From Candidatus Dojkabacteria bacterium UBA5209 (GTDB lineage Bacteria > Patescibacteriota > Dojkabacteria > SC72): a DNA stretch of 15,313 nucleotides. Position numbers and translations under genes: made by a program. The DNA lies in the NCBI GenBank assembly GCA_002412645.1, contig DHVL01000042.1, positions 1,401-16,713 of the forward strand, written 5' to 3'. The notes below the pieces were generated by a model, which worked only from the letters and a program-made list of their open reading frames with translations, was not told the DNA's origin and ran no database searches. Below, piece after piece: positions 7,853 to 15,082 of this stretch (the first letter of the stretch is position 1; each line of letters starts with the position of its first letter).

Positions 7853-7868
7853 GTAATTACCTGTCTTT
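7840..7868 (-). terminator. Weak intrinsic terminator at the end of the FemAB-like gene
   Basis: On the minus strand AAAGACAGGTA / TTACTTGTCTTT form a stem of about 10 bp with one G-U pair around the gene's own TAA stop, followed by TTTTCTCTTCC. The stem is poor in G/C, so termination may be partial. It would separate the FemAB-like transcript from pilB. Confidence 0.45.
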
Positions 7869-8912
7869 GTAATATCTAATACTTCTGTACAAATCTAATA
7901 GCTGTACTAAGAAATACTTACCCTTTTTAAGAGGTAAATCTGCTGTCCTTTGATATCTAACAAGATACCCTCCAAACCCTCTCTTGAAATTAGAATACCC
8001 ATATCTTTGACTTCTTGGAGTATATCTCTCATCTGGTAGTACATCCCAAGAGTTAAAATATTTAAAACCTTCTCTTTGACCCTGAAGCATACATTGCCAT
8101 CTAAGATACATAGGGCCTCGTACTTTCCTGTGTGCCCCTGTTTGACAGCTATACAAACATGATACTTCATCTCCCCAGAAAGAGAGTATTAGCATTGCTA
8201 CTGGCTCTTGTTGATATGACACAATTGCAAGCCTTACTTCATCTTTTTCTCCCAAATATTTAAGCTGTTTTAGATAGTAGTCTGCACTTCTAATTGCAAA
8301 CTCTTTGTTCTCAGAACTTTTAGTAAGGTAATGAGTAAACAGCTTCCAATCAGGTAATTCTTTAGAAAATTTAACCTCTAAACCCAGCTTCTTTGCTCTT
8401 CGAATATATGTGGGGTAGTTTTTATGCATACCATGGTACTGGCACCAATCCATTAGCTCTTCCTCCGTTTCTCCAACTAAATCCATCATCCAAGGAGTTT
8501 CTGGTTGTACATAGTTAATACATCTTTTAAAACCCAATCCAAATGGTACTAAAGAGATTCTGTTTTGCTCCTCTATTGCAGGATCTATCTTTACAAAGAC
8601 ATACTCTGTAGTAGTAAAATACTGCTTCATACATTCAAGTACCTCTCTGTAGAGATTTTGACTTAATTCTCTTAGTATCGGTCCCCTAGAGCAGTATATA
8701 TATTTTCCAAATGTTTGATCCATTTCATAACAAGCAGCTACAGCAACTAGCTCTTGGTTTTCCCAAAATCCTAATCTAAAGGTTTTCTTCCCTAAACCTA
8801 CCTCCTGATATACACTCCAATTCCAAGATTGTAAGAAATTAGAATTAGGAGATGATTTAACAAACTCGTCCCACATTACTGCATCCTCTATCTCTTTAAT
8901 CTTTAAGTTCAT
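7857..8912 (-). CDS. FemAB/FemX-like peptidoglycan aminoacyltransferase
   Basis: This is a 351-residue protein of the FemAB family (double GNAT fold), which transfers an amino acid from aminoacyl-tRNA to the stem peptide of lipid II or peptidoglycan. Visible family features are NFLQSWNWSVYQEVG near residues 25-38, the RRAKKLGLEVKFS segment in the middle, EPVAMLILSFWGDEVSCLYS with a following GAHRKVRGPMYLRWQ, and the C-terminal YGYSNFKRGFGGYLVRY. Length is typical of the single-transferase versions. It has no signal peptide or membrane segment, as expected for a cytoplasmic enzyme. It is read toward pilB and separated from it by a weak terminator, so a separate transcript is likely. Its ATG lies 49 bp from the divergent holB start. 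Substrate amino acid and acceptor position cannot be told from the sequence; it could act in crosslink-bridge synthesis. Confidence 0.87.
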   Translation of the reverse strand: MNLKIKEIEDAVMWDEFVKSSPNSNFLQSWNWSVYQEVGLGKKTFRLGFWENQELVAVAACYEMDQTFGKYIYCSRGPILRELSQNLYREVLECMKQYFTTTEYVFVKIDPAIEEQNRISLVPFGLGFKRCINYVQPETPWMMDLVGETEEELMDWCQYHGMHKNYPTYIRRAKKLGLEVKFSKELPDWKLFTHYLTKSSENKEFAIRSADYYLKQLKYLGEKDEVRLAIVSYQQEPVAMLILSFWGDEVSCLYSCQTGAHRKVRGPMYLRWQCMLQGQREGFKYFNSWDVLPDERYTPRSQRYGYSNFKRGFGGYLVRYQRTADLPLKKGKYFLVQLLDLYRSIRYYKDR

Positions 8913-8944
8913 ATTTGTTCTTTTTCAATTTACTCATATGTATA

Positions 8945-8953
8945 TGCTACAAT
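8945..8953 (+). promoter_or_regulatory. Extended -10 promoter of holB
   Basis: TGCTACAAT (8945-8953) matches an extended -10 element (TGN plus TACAAT, 5 of 6 to TATAAT). No good -35 is seen, as is common for extended -10 promoters. Transcription would start about 7-8 bp later, at 8960-8962, right at the ATG at 8962, giving a leaderless mRNA. Confidence 0.45.
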
Positions 8954-8961
8954 CTACCATA

Positions 8962-9645
8962 ATGACATATTTAATTGTAGGTAATAGCACAAAAAATATT
9001 AAGGATATATTGAAACCTCTTTTAGAAAAGCTCTGGGGAAGAGAATTAAAAGAGGAAGATATTTTTGATGTAGGAAATCCAGATATCCATATCTTAGATG
9101 GTAGTAATAAAAACAGTCTTGGTATTGACGAGGTAAAAGAATTACAAAAGGAGATGTATTACTCTCCATTCAAAGAAAGAGTACAAATATCATATATATT
9201 GGATGCTAAAAAACTTACACATCAAGCACAGAATTCTCTTCTAAAAACCTTGGAGGAGAGTAGTGGAACTACTGCTTACATACTTATTACAGAAAATGAA
9301 AAGGATTTACTACCTACAATTCTCTCTAGATGTTTAAAGATATATACACATGCTGTCTCAGGTATTTACAAAGATACCCAAGTGTCTGATATACTCTCTT
9401 TGGACTTGGTAGATGCCTTTGCTAAGATTGAGGGGATATCCAAAGAAAAGGGTAGTACAGAACAGTTTTTAAAGGATTTAGAGCTGTATTTTCAATCTCT
9501 ACTTGAGAGGAATTTAGTTGAGAAAAGAGGTATAATAGAGGTGTCTTCTAATATAGAGCAGGTACTTTTAGCTCAAAGAAGATTAAGAGCAAATGGGAAT
9601 AGAAGATTGATTCTTGAGAATCTTTTTCTACATTTGGTAAGGTAA
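8962..9645 (+). CDS. holB: DNA polymerase III delta' subunit (clamp-loader subunit)
   Basis: This short protein (227 residues from the ATG at 8962, 235 from an ATG at 8938) matches the delta' AAA+ fold: NPDIHILD, then GIDEVKELQKEMYYSPFKERVQISYILDAKKLTHQAQNSLLKTLEE, TTAYILITEN, and the SRC motif (LLPTILSRC) that serves as the arginine finger in clamp loaders. The usual P-loop position reads GNSTKNI, without the GK(S/T) core, so it should not hydrolyse ATP, as is known for delta'. It helps load the sliding clamp at replication. I prefer the 8962 start because MTYLIVG is the expected first beta strand and a -10 element lies upstream of it but inside the longer version. The C-terminal collar domain is short (E. 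coli HolB is about 334 residues). It precedes gyrB on the same strand. Confidence 0.85.
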   Translation: MTYLIVGNSTKNIKDILKPLLEKLWGRELKEEDIFDVGNPDIHILDGSNKNSLGIDEVKELQKEMYYSPFKERVQISYILDAKKLTHQAQNSLLKTLEESSGTTAYILITENEKDLLPTILSRCLKIYTHAVSGIYKDTQVSDILSLDLVDAFAKIEGISKEKGSTEQFLKDLELYFQSLLERNLVEKRGIIEVSSNIEQVLLAQRRLRANGNRRLILENLFLHLVR

Positions 9646-9654
9646 ATTACCCCC

Positions 9655-9683
9655 TTAACATTTCGCCCTATAATATATAGAAT
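9655..9683 (+). promoter_or_regulatory. Probable promoter of the gyrB-gyrA operon
   Basis: TTAACA (9655-9660) and TAGAAT (9678-9683) each match the sigma-70 consensus at 5 of 6 positions and are spaced by 17 bp, in the 93-bp gap between holB and gyrB. Transcription would begin near 9690, leaving a leader of about 50 nt. TATAAT at 9669 and TATAAAAT at 9709 are also present but lack a properly spaced -35. Confidence 0.5.
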
Positions 9684-9738
9684 AGGTACTGTGATTGTTT
9701 CGGATATATATAAAATAGTAATTTGATAAAGAAAAATA

Positions 9739-11658
9739 ATGTCTAGTAAGAGTAATTACCAAGCATCAAATATACAAGTACTACAGGGTCTAGAAGCTGT
9801 TAGAAAAAGACCAGCTATGTACATTGGTTCAACAGATAGGAATGGTTTACATCATATTTTTACAGAGATATTAGACAACTCCGTAGACGAAGCTATCGCT
9901 GGATACTGCTCACGCATATGGGTCACACTTCATAGTGATGGCTCTCTTTCTGTTAGAGATAACGGTAGAGGTATTCCTGTAGAGATTCATTCCCAAACAA
10001 AGGTTTCTACACTTGAGACTGTAATGACTAATCTACACGCTGGTGGTAAATTCGAAGAGGGTGCTTACAAGGTATCTGGTGGTTTACACGGTGTTGGTAT
10101 GAAATGTACAAATGCTCTCTCAGAGTGGATGGTTACCACAGTACAAAGAGATGGAGGTATGTATCAACAGGAATATAAAAGAGGTATACCACAAGCTCCT
10201 GTAAAGAAAATAGGGGAATCAAATCTTACAAGCACAGAACACAGGTTCCTTCCTGATAAAGATATTTTTACTGAAGTAGATTTTGATTTTAAAGATATTG
10301 TTAAAAAGTGTAGACAACATGCATACCTTACTGCTGGTTTAAGAATTTCAGTTAAGGACGAGAGAGTAGAGAAGGGTAAAGAGCCAAAGCTTTTTGATCT
10401 TTACTTTGAAGATGGTATTAAGTCATATGTACTCTTTATGAATATAGATGAGAAATTCGTTAACGAAGAACCCTTCTATATTAAGAAAGAGTTAGACGGA
10501 GTACTTGTAGAGACTGCAATACAGTATACAAACGCAATGGATGAGAATGTTAAGTGTTACACAAACAACATTATCAATCCAGAGGGAGGAACACATCTTT
10601 CAGGTTTTAGAACTGCACTAACAAGTGCAATTAATACATATGCTCAAAAGGCTGAATTACTTAAGGGTCTTACAAACAGCTTAAGTGGTGATGATGTTAG
10701 AGAGGGATTAACTGCAGTTGTTTCTGTAAAGGTTGCTAATCCTCAGTTTGAGGGTCAGACCAAAATTAAGCTAAACAATCCAGAGGTTAAGAATGCTGTA
10801 GCAAAGATAGTGAGAGATGAGTTACTCATGTACTTTGAGGAGCATCCAAAAGAAGCAAAAGCGATAATTGATAAGGCTGTACTTGCTTACAAAGCTAAAG
10901 CAGCAGCTAAGGCAGCAAGAGATGCAGTTATTAGAAAAAGTGCATTAGAGAGTACTACTTTACCTGGTAAACTAGCAGACTGTATTAGCAATAATCCAGC
11001 TGACAGTGAACTATATATTGTAGAGGGAGATTCTGCAGGTGGTAGTGCTAAACAGGGTAGAGATAGACATACACAGGCTGTCTTACCTTTAAGAGGTAAA
11101 ATTATTAATACTCATAAATACAGAGTCGATAGGGTATTGGGTAATAATGAGTTTAAAGATATTACAACTGCACTTGGTGTAGGTATTGGCGATACTTTGG
11201 ATATTTCTAAACTTAGGTATCACAAAATCATCATCATGAGTGACGCTGATGTCGATGGTTTACATATCACAACACTTGTTCTTACCCTCCTTTATAGATT
11301 CTTTAAACCTTTAATAGATGGAGGCTTCATATATGTAGCACAACCCCCACTTCATAAAGTAGAGATTGGTAAGAAGAAATACTACTTCTTAAATGATAAC
11401 GAGAAAGATGCTTTTATCAAGAAAGCAAAAGCTGCTGGTAAAGCTCCTGTTGCTAATAGATTTAAAGGTTTAGGAGAGATGAATCCAGAACAGCTTTGGG
11501 AAACAACAATGAGTCCAGAGAATAGGGCATTAAAACAGGTAAATATTGAAGATGCGGAAGAAGCTGAGAAAGTTTTTGAAATGTTAATGGGTGCAGAAGT
11601 ACCTCCTAGAAGGCGCTTCATCCAAAAGTATGCTAGAAAAGCAAACTTAGATGTTTAA
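9739..11658 (+). CDS. gyrB: DNA gyrase subunit B
   Basis: This is the 639-residue ATPase subunit of type IIA topoisomerase; with GyrA it introduces negative supercoils. The GHKL ATPase domain shows RPAMYIGST (25-32), EILDNSVDEA with general base Glu43 and Asn47, DNGRGIP (74-80), and the lid GGLHGVG (114-120). The transducer has QTK at 340-342. The TOPRIM domain carries EGDSAGGSAKQGRDR (429-443) and the metal-binding DADVDG (502-507). The C-terminus has FKGLGEMNPEQLW and ends at the normal place for a GyrB without the proteobacterial insert. Two residues differ from the usual consensus: RPAMYIG instead of RPGMYIG, and TSTEHRFLPD (164-173) where most have a GT pair. The start ATG has no Shine-Dalgarno. 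ParE is possible on sequence alone, but the linked GyrA carries a GyrA box. Confidence 0.95.
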   Translation: MSSKSNYQASNIQVLQGLEAVRKRPAMYIGSTDRNGLHHIFTEILDNSVDEAIAGYCSRIWVTLHSDGSLSVRDNGRGIPVEIHSQTKVSTLETVMTNLHAGGKFEEGAYKVSGGLHGVGMKCTNALSEWMVTTVQRDGGMYQQEYKRGIPQAPVKKIGESNLTSTEHRFLPDKDIFTEVDFDFKDIVKKCRQHAYLTAGLRISVKDERVEKGKEPKLFDLYFEDGIKSYVLFMNIDEKFVNEEPFYIKKELDGVLVETAIQYTNAMDENVKCYTNNIINPEGGTHLSGFRTALTSAINTYAQKAELLKGLTNSLSGDDVREGLTAVVSVKVANPQFEGQTKIKLNNPEVKNAVAKIVRDELLMYFEEHPKEAKAIIDKAVLAYKAKAAAKAARDAVIRKSALESTTLPGKLADCISNNPADSELYIVEGDSAGGSAKQGRDRHTQAVLPLRGKIINTHKYRVDRVLGNNEFKDITTALGVGIGDTLDISKLRYHKIIIMSDADVDGLHITTLVLTLLYRFFKPLIDGGFIYVAQPPLHKVEIGKKKYYFLNDNEKDAFIKKAKAAGKAPVANRFKGLGEMNPEQLWETTMSPENRALKQVNIEDAEEAEKVFEMLMGAEVPPRRRFIQKYARKANLDV

Positions 11659-11675
11659 TTTTTTACATTAATAAT

Positions 11676-12062
11676 ATGTTTGAACAACCAAGAGAAACAG
11701 TAAACAGAGAGGCTCTAAGAAAACTCTTTGTAAAGAAATATTTTGAGAGAATGACAGAGAACAGTGATAGTATAATCGAGGTATTAAAGAATGGAAATAA
11801 CCAAGAACTTTTGAATCTAATCGGTAACTATGTACACAGTAATAATGGGAAAGTCTCTTTAGAAGATTTAAGTACTTACCTTGAAGCTACAGTATATGAT
11901 ACTGATAGCCAAATTGTTTCTGCTATAGGGATAAGTAAGGACCCAGAAGATTTTACAGCACTAACTGTAGATACACAGACATATGAGAATTTACAGAAAT
12001 TTACAGTTGATCCTGAAATAGTAAGAGCAGAAGTTAAAAATCAGCTCTCAGATGCAGTATAA
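11676..12062 (+). CDS. Unrecognised 128-residue protein between gyrB and gyrA
   Basis: I do not recognise this protein. It sits between gyrB and gyrA with gaps of 17 and 18 bp, on the same strand and inside one probable transcript, so it is likely co-expressed with gyrase. The start context (TTTTTACATTAATAATATG) resembles that of gyrA and has no Shine-Dalgarno. The protein is acidic overall, has no cysteine, signal peptide or membrane segment, and looks largely helical. The N-terminal third is basic-amphipathic (EALRKLFVKKYFERM), the middle reads LLNLIGNYVHSNNGKVSLEDLSTYLEA, and the C-terminal third is acidic with DPEDF and VDPEIVRAEV. Codon use is like the neighbours, so it looks like a real, resident gene. 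A regulatory or accessory role for gyrase is only a guess from position. Confidence 0.8.
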   Translation: MFEQPRETVNREALRKLFVKKYFERMTENSDSIIEVLKNGNNQELLNLIGNYVHSNNGKVSLEDLSTYLEATVYDTDSQIVSAIGISKDPEDFTALTVDTQTYENLQKFTVDPEIVRAEVKNQLSDAV

Positions 12063-12080
12063 AATAACTATTAGATATTA

Positions 12081-14885
12081 ATGTCAGAGGAAAAAGACCT
12101 AATAAAAAAAGCAGAAGAAAGAGTAGAAACAGAGAATACAGATTCTACAGCAGAGACCTCAATGCTCCAGGAGGAAGATATAGATTTCAATCTTTCCTTT
12201 AAACCTGGTGAGGTTATGCCTCGTTCCATTGTAGATGAGATGAAATCTAACTACATTGACTACTCTATGTCCGTTATCGTTGCTCGTGCTCTTCCTGAGG
12301 TAAAAGATGGTCTTAAGCCATCACAAAGAAGAATTCTTGTTGCAATGAATGACTTAGCTTTAGGTCCTACTTCTCACTACAGAAAGTGTGCAAAGATAGC
12401 AGGTGACACATCAGGTAACTACCATCCTCACGGAGAGAGTGTTGTATATCCAACATTAGTAAAGTTAGCACAAGAATTTTCAACCAGATATATTTTAGTT
12501 GATGGACAAGGTAACTTCGGTAGTATTGATGGTGATCCTGCTGCTGCAATGAGATACACAGAGGCAAGAATGGGTAAGATTACACCTGAGCTTCTAAAAG
12601 ATTTAAACAAAGGTACTGTAACATTTCTCCCTAACTATGATGGTACAAGATTAGAACCTACAGTTTTACCTGCTCTTTTCCCAAATCTTTTGGCAAACGG
12701 TAGTCAAGGTATTGCAGTTGGTATGGCAACCCAAATTCCTCCTCACAACCTTGGAGAATTAATAGATGCTCTTCAGGTAATGATTAAAGGTAAGAATAGG
12801 TGGGAAGGTATCGCTATTTACAATGAATTAAGAAAATCAAAAGAATCAAAGGAGATTATACCTCAGACATTAAGTTCTAAACCTGAAGATTACCTAGAAA
12901 GCTACATTAACACAAATGAATTAGATTACGAGAAATCAATAAAGGAGATTAAAGCCAGATTAGAAGAAAAAGGAGAGGTAATATACCCTGATTTTAAATC
13001 TGATATCTCACCCGAAGAGTTAATCAAAATTATACCAGGACCAGACTTCCCAACAGGAGGAACAATATATGACAGAGATGAGATATTAAATGCATACGCT
13101 ACTGGTAGAGGAAGAATATTACAAAGAGCTCAGGCTTCAATTGTTGAAGCAAAGGGTGGTAGATATCATATTGTAATAACAGAAATTCCATACCAAGTTA
13201 ACAAAGCATACATGATTGAGAAGGTTGCTGACTTAGTAAGGGACAAAAAAATTACAGGTATTGCAGATATCCGCGACGAATCTAACAAAGATGGTATTAG
13301 AGTAGTAGTAATTCTTAAAAAAGATGCTCAGCCCAAAACAGTACTAAACAAACTGTATAAATATACAGAGATGCAAAAGACCTTTAATGCAAATATGATT
13401 GCATTAGTAGATCAAGAGCCAATTACTCTTTCACTAAAGAGAATGCTAGAGCTATTCCTTTCATTTAGACTTACTGTAACCATTAGAAGATATGAGTATG
13501 ATTTAGCAGAGGCTAGATATCATGCACATATTTTAGAAGGTTTACTTAAAGCATTAGATGTATTAGATGAAGTAATTGCAACAATCAGAGGCTCTAAAAC
13601 ACAAGAGAGTGCTAAGACAAACTTAATGGATAACTTTAAGTTTACTGATGTACAGGCTCAGGCAATATTAGATATGCAACTAAGAAGATTAGCTGCACTT
13701 GAGAGAATGAAGCTACAGAATGATTACAAAGAAACAAAGGCGAAGATAATTGAATATAATGAGATTTTGGATAACCAGGATAGAATATTAGAAATCATTA
13801 GTAAGGACTTAGATGAGATTAAAGAGAAGTATGGAGATAAGAGAAGAACAAAGGTAATTAAGGGTAAAATCGATGAGATCTCAGAAGAAGACATGATTGC
13901 AAATGAAGAGACCTTAATTACAATTACTCACTCTGGATATGTAAAGAGAGTTCCCCCTACAACATACCAAACTCAAAAGAGAGGTGGTAAGGGTATCTCA
14001 GGTGGAGAGACCAAAGAGGGTGATTTTATCGAACATGTTCTGTTATGTAATACTCATGATGAATTACTACTCTTTACAAACAAGGGTAGGGTATTTAATA
14101 CAAGAATCTTTGAAATACCGGAATACGGTAGAACAGCAAAGGGTATTCCCCTTATCAACTTAGTTCAATTGGATCAAAATGAGATAATCACCTCCATACT
14201 AACTAGAGATCCCAAAGGAGAAGTAATGGGTTCTGAAGAGGTACAAGAGGGTCAAGACGAGGTCGTAGTTGCAAGAAGAGATTTTAAATATTTCTTAATG
14301 GTAACTAAGGGGGGTATTGTTAAAAAGACTGATTTAGAACAATTTACTAAGATTCGTTCAAACGGTTTAACTGCAATTAAGTTAGAGGTAAATGATGAAT
14401 TAATATGGGTAAAACCAACAACTGGAGATGACGAGGTAATACTTGTAACCGCAGAGGGTAAATCAATTAGATTCTCTGAAAAAGATGTAAGAGCTATGGG
14501 TAGAAGTACAAGGGGTGTTACAGCTATGAAGTTTAAATCTCAAACCGACTACATTGTAGGTATGGGTGTTGTTAGAGCAAATGAGAATAGGTTGTTTACT
14601 CTCTCTGAGAAAGGTTTTGGTAAGATGACTTCACTAAAAGAATATACCAAACAAAAAAGAGGTGGTACTGGAATCTTTACATTCAGAGTCACACCCAAAA
14701 CTGGTAAAGTCTCTGTAGCAAGAGTACTTGATCATCCAAAAGCAGAGATAGTGGTAATCTCTGAAAAGAGTAAGGTAATTAGATCTTCTATCGATGCAAT
14801 ACCAACACTTGGTAGACAAACCAGTGGTGTTAAGGTTATGAAGATAGGGGAGGATGATAGAGTTGCTACTATGGCAATTCTGTAA
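12081..14885 (+). CDS. gyrA: DNA gyrase subunit A, with an insertion in the breakage-reunion domain
   Basis: This 934-residue protein is the DNA cleavage and wrapping subunit of gyrase. An acidic extension of about 35 residues precedes the canonical start of the domain (NYIDYSMSVIVARALPEVKDGLKP at 57-80). YHPHGES is at 114-120, the catalytic Arg158-Tyr159 pair is in AAAMRYTEARM, and IPPHNL starts at 219. GPDFPTGG (320-327) normally follows IPPHNL after about 25 residues; here about 95 intervene, owing to an insertion at roughly 237-303. EIPYQVNK, RDESNKDG and the coiled-coil/dimer gate (about 450-580) are normal. The C-terminal beta-pinwheel has a GyrA box QKRGGKG (632-638), which marks gyrase rather than topoisomerase IV, and a second box-like QKRGGTG (858-864). 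No Shine-Dalgarno precedes the ATG, and an intrinsic terminator follows 28 bp after the stop. Confidence 0.96.
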   Translation: MSEEKDLIKKAEERVETENTDSTAETSMLQEEDIDFNLSFKPGEVMPRSIVDEMKSNYIDYSMSVIVARALPEVKDGLKPSQRRILVAMNDLALGPTSHYRKCAKIAGDTSGNYHPHGESVVYPTLVKLAQEFSTRYILVDGQGNFGSIDGDPAAAMRYTEARMGKITPELLKDLNKGTVTFLPNYDGTRLEPTVLPALFPNLLANGSQGIAVGMATQIPPHNLGELIDALQVMIKGKNRWEGIAIYNELRKSKESKEIIPQTLSSKPEDYLESYINTNELDYEKSIKEIKARLEEKGEVIYPDFKSDISPEELIKIIPGPDFPTGGTIYDRDEILNAYATGRGRILQRAQASIVEAKGGRYHIVITEIPYQVNKAYMIEKVADLVRDKKITGIADIRDESNKDGIRVVVILKKDAQPKTVLNKLYKYTEMQKTFNANMIALVDQEPITLSLKRMLELFLSFRLTVTIRRYEYDLAEARYHAHILEGLLKALDVLDEVIATIRGSKTQESAKTNLMDNFKFTDVQAQAILDMQLRRLAALERMKLQNDYKETKAKIIEYNEILDNQDRILEIISKDLDEIKEKYGDKRRTKVIKGKIDEISEEDMIANEETLITITHSGYVKRVPPTTYQTQKRGGKGISGGETKEGDFIEHVLLCNTHDELLLFTNKGRVFNTRIFEIPEYGRTAKGIPLINLVQLDQNEIITSILTRDPKGEVMGSEEVQEGQDEVVVARRDFKYFLMVTKGGIVKKTDLEQFTKIRSNGLTAIKLEVNDELIWVKPTTGDDEVILVTAEGKSIRFSEKDVRAMGRSTRGVTAMKFKSQTDYIVGMGVVRANENRLFTLSEKGFGKMTSLKEYTKQKRGGTGIFTFRVTPKTGKVSVARVLDHPKAEIVVISEKSKVIRSSIDAIPTLGRQTSGVKVMKIGEDDRVATMAIL

Positions 14886-14913
14886 ATCAAAAGCTCTATT
14901 GTATGAATATAGA

Positions 14914-14944
14914 AACCGCAGTATAATCTGCGGTTCTTTATTAA
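14914..14944 (+). terminator. Rho-independent terminator of the gyrase operon
   Basis: AACCGCAG (14914-14921) and CTGCGGTT (14928-14935) form a perfect 8-bp stem with a TATAAT loop, followed by CTTTATT. It lies 28 bp after the gyrA stop. The tail on the opposite strand is also fairly T-rich (TTTCTATATT), so it may work in both directions. Confidence 0.8.
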
Positions 14945-14945
14945 T

Positions 14946-14976
14946 GTATGTAATCAAGATTTAATCATTTACATAC
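14946..14976. repeat. Inverted repeat GTATGTAA / TTACATAC
   Basis: A perfect 8-bp inverted repeat (14946-14953 and 14969-14976) with a 15-nt AT-rich spacer, directly after the gyrA terminator. No T-tract follows. It could be a protein site, a weak secondary hairpin, or chance; its role is unknown. Confidence 0.35.
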
Positions 14977-14991
14977 TAAAGAGTAGTGTGT

Positions 14992-15050
14992 TTTAAATCT
15001 GAGATTAAAGAAGGTATTAAATCTTTGATACTTTTTAAATCTCAGATTAA
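14992..15050. promoter_or_regulatory. Tandem near-palindromes TTTAAATCT(G/C)AGATTAA, operator-like or long hairpin
   Basis: Two 17-nt copies, TTTAAATCTGAGATTAA (14992-15008) and TTTAAATCTCAGATTAA (15034-15050), differ only at the centre. A degenerate third copy, TTAAATCTTTGAT (15017-15029), lies between them. Each core, AATCT-N-AGATT, is itself an inverted repeat, so a dimeric regulator could bind. The outer copies also pair with each other, extending through AAAGAAGGTAT / GATACTTTTT into an imperfect hairpin of about 20 bp with a 9-nt loop. The small membrane peptide begins 33 bp downstream. Confidence 0.45.
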
Positions 15051-15082
15051 TGGAGGTATAGATTCCAAAGGTAATTAAACCA

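Noticed and set aside
7907..8170. Minus-strand 87-codon frame inside the FemAB-like gene
   Set aside because: It is an out-of-frame shadow of a gene whose own frame matches its family to the C-terminus.
8938..8961. Upstream ATG for holB adding eight residues
   Set aside because: The added segment contains the TGCTACAAT promoter element and precedes the expected first beta strand (MTYLIVG). The 8962 start fits better, though the longer form cannot be excluded.
9634..9660. Small inverted repeats (GGTAA/TTACC, TAAGG/CCTTA) after holB as a terminator
   Set aside because: Stems are only 5 bp and no T-run follows. Part of this sequence is better read as the -35 box of the gyrB promoter.
12438..12455. 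Pro124 in GyrA at the place of E. coli Asp87, possible quinolone-resistance change
   Set aside because: The equivalent of Ser83 is still Ser, and as I recall forms like HPHGE-x-V-x-YPTLV are ordinary in several phyla including CPR-like lineages. I see no basis for calling resistance.
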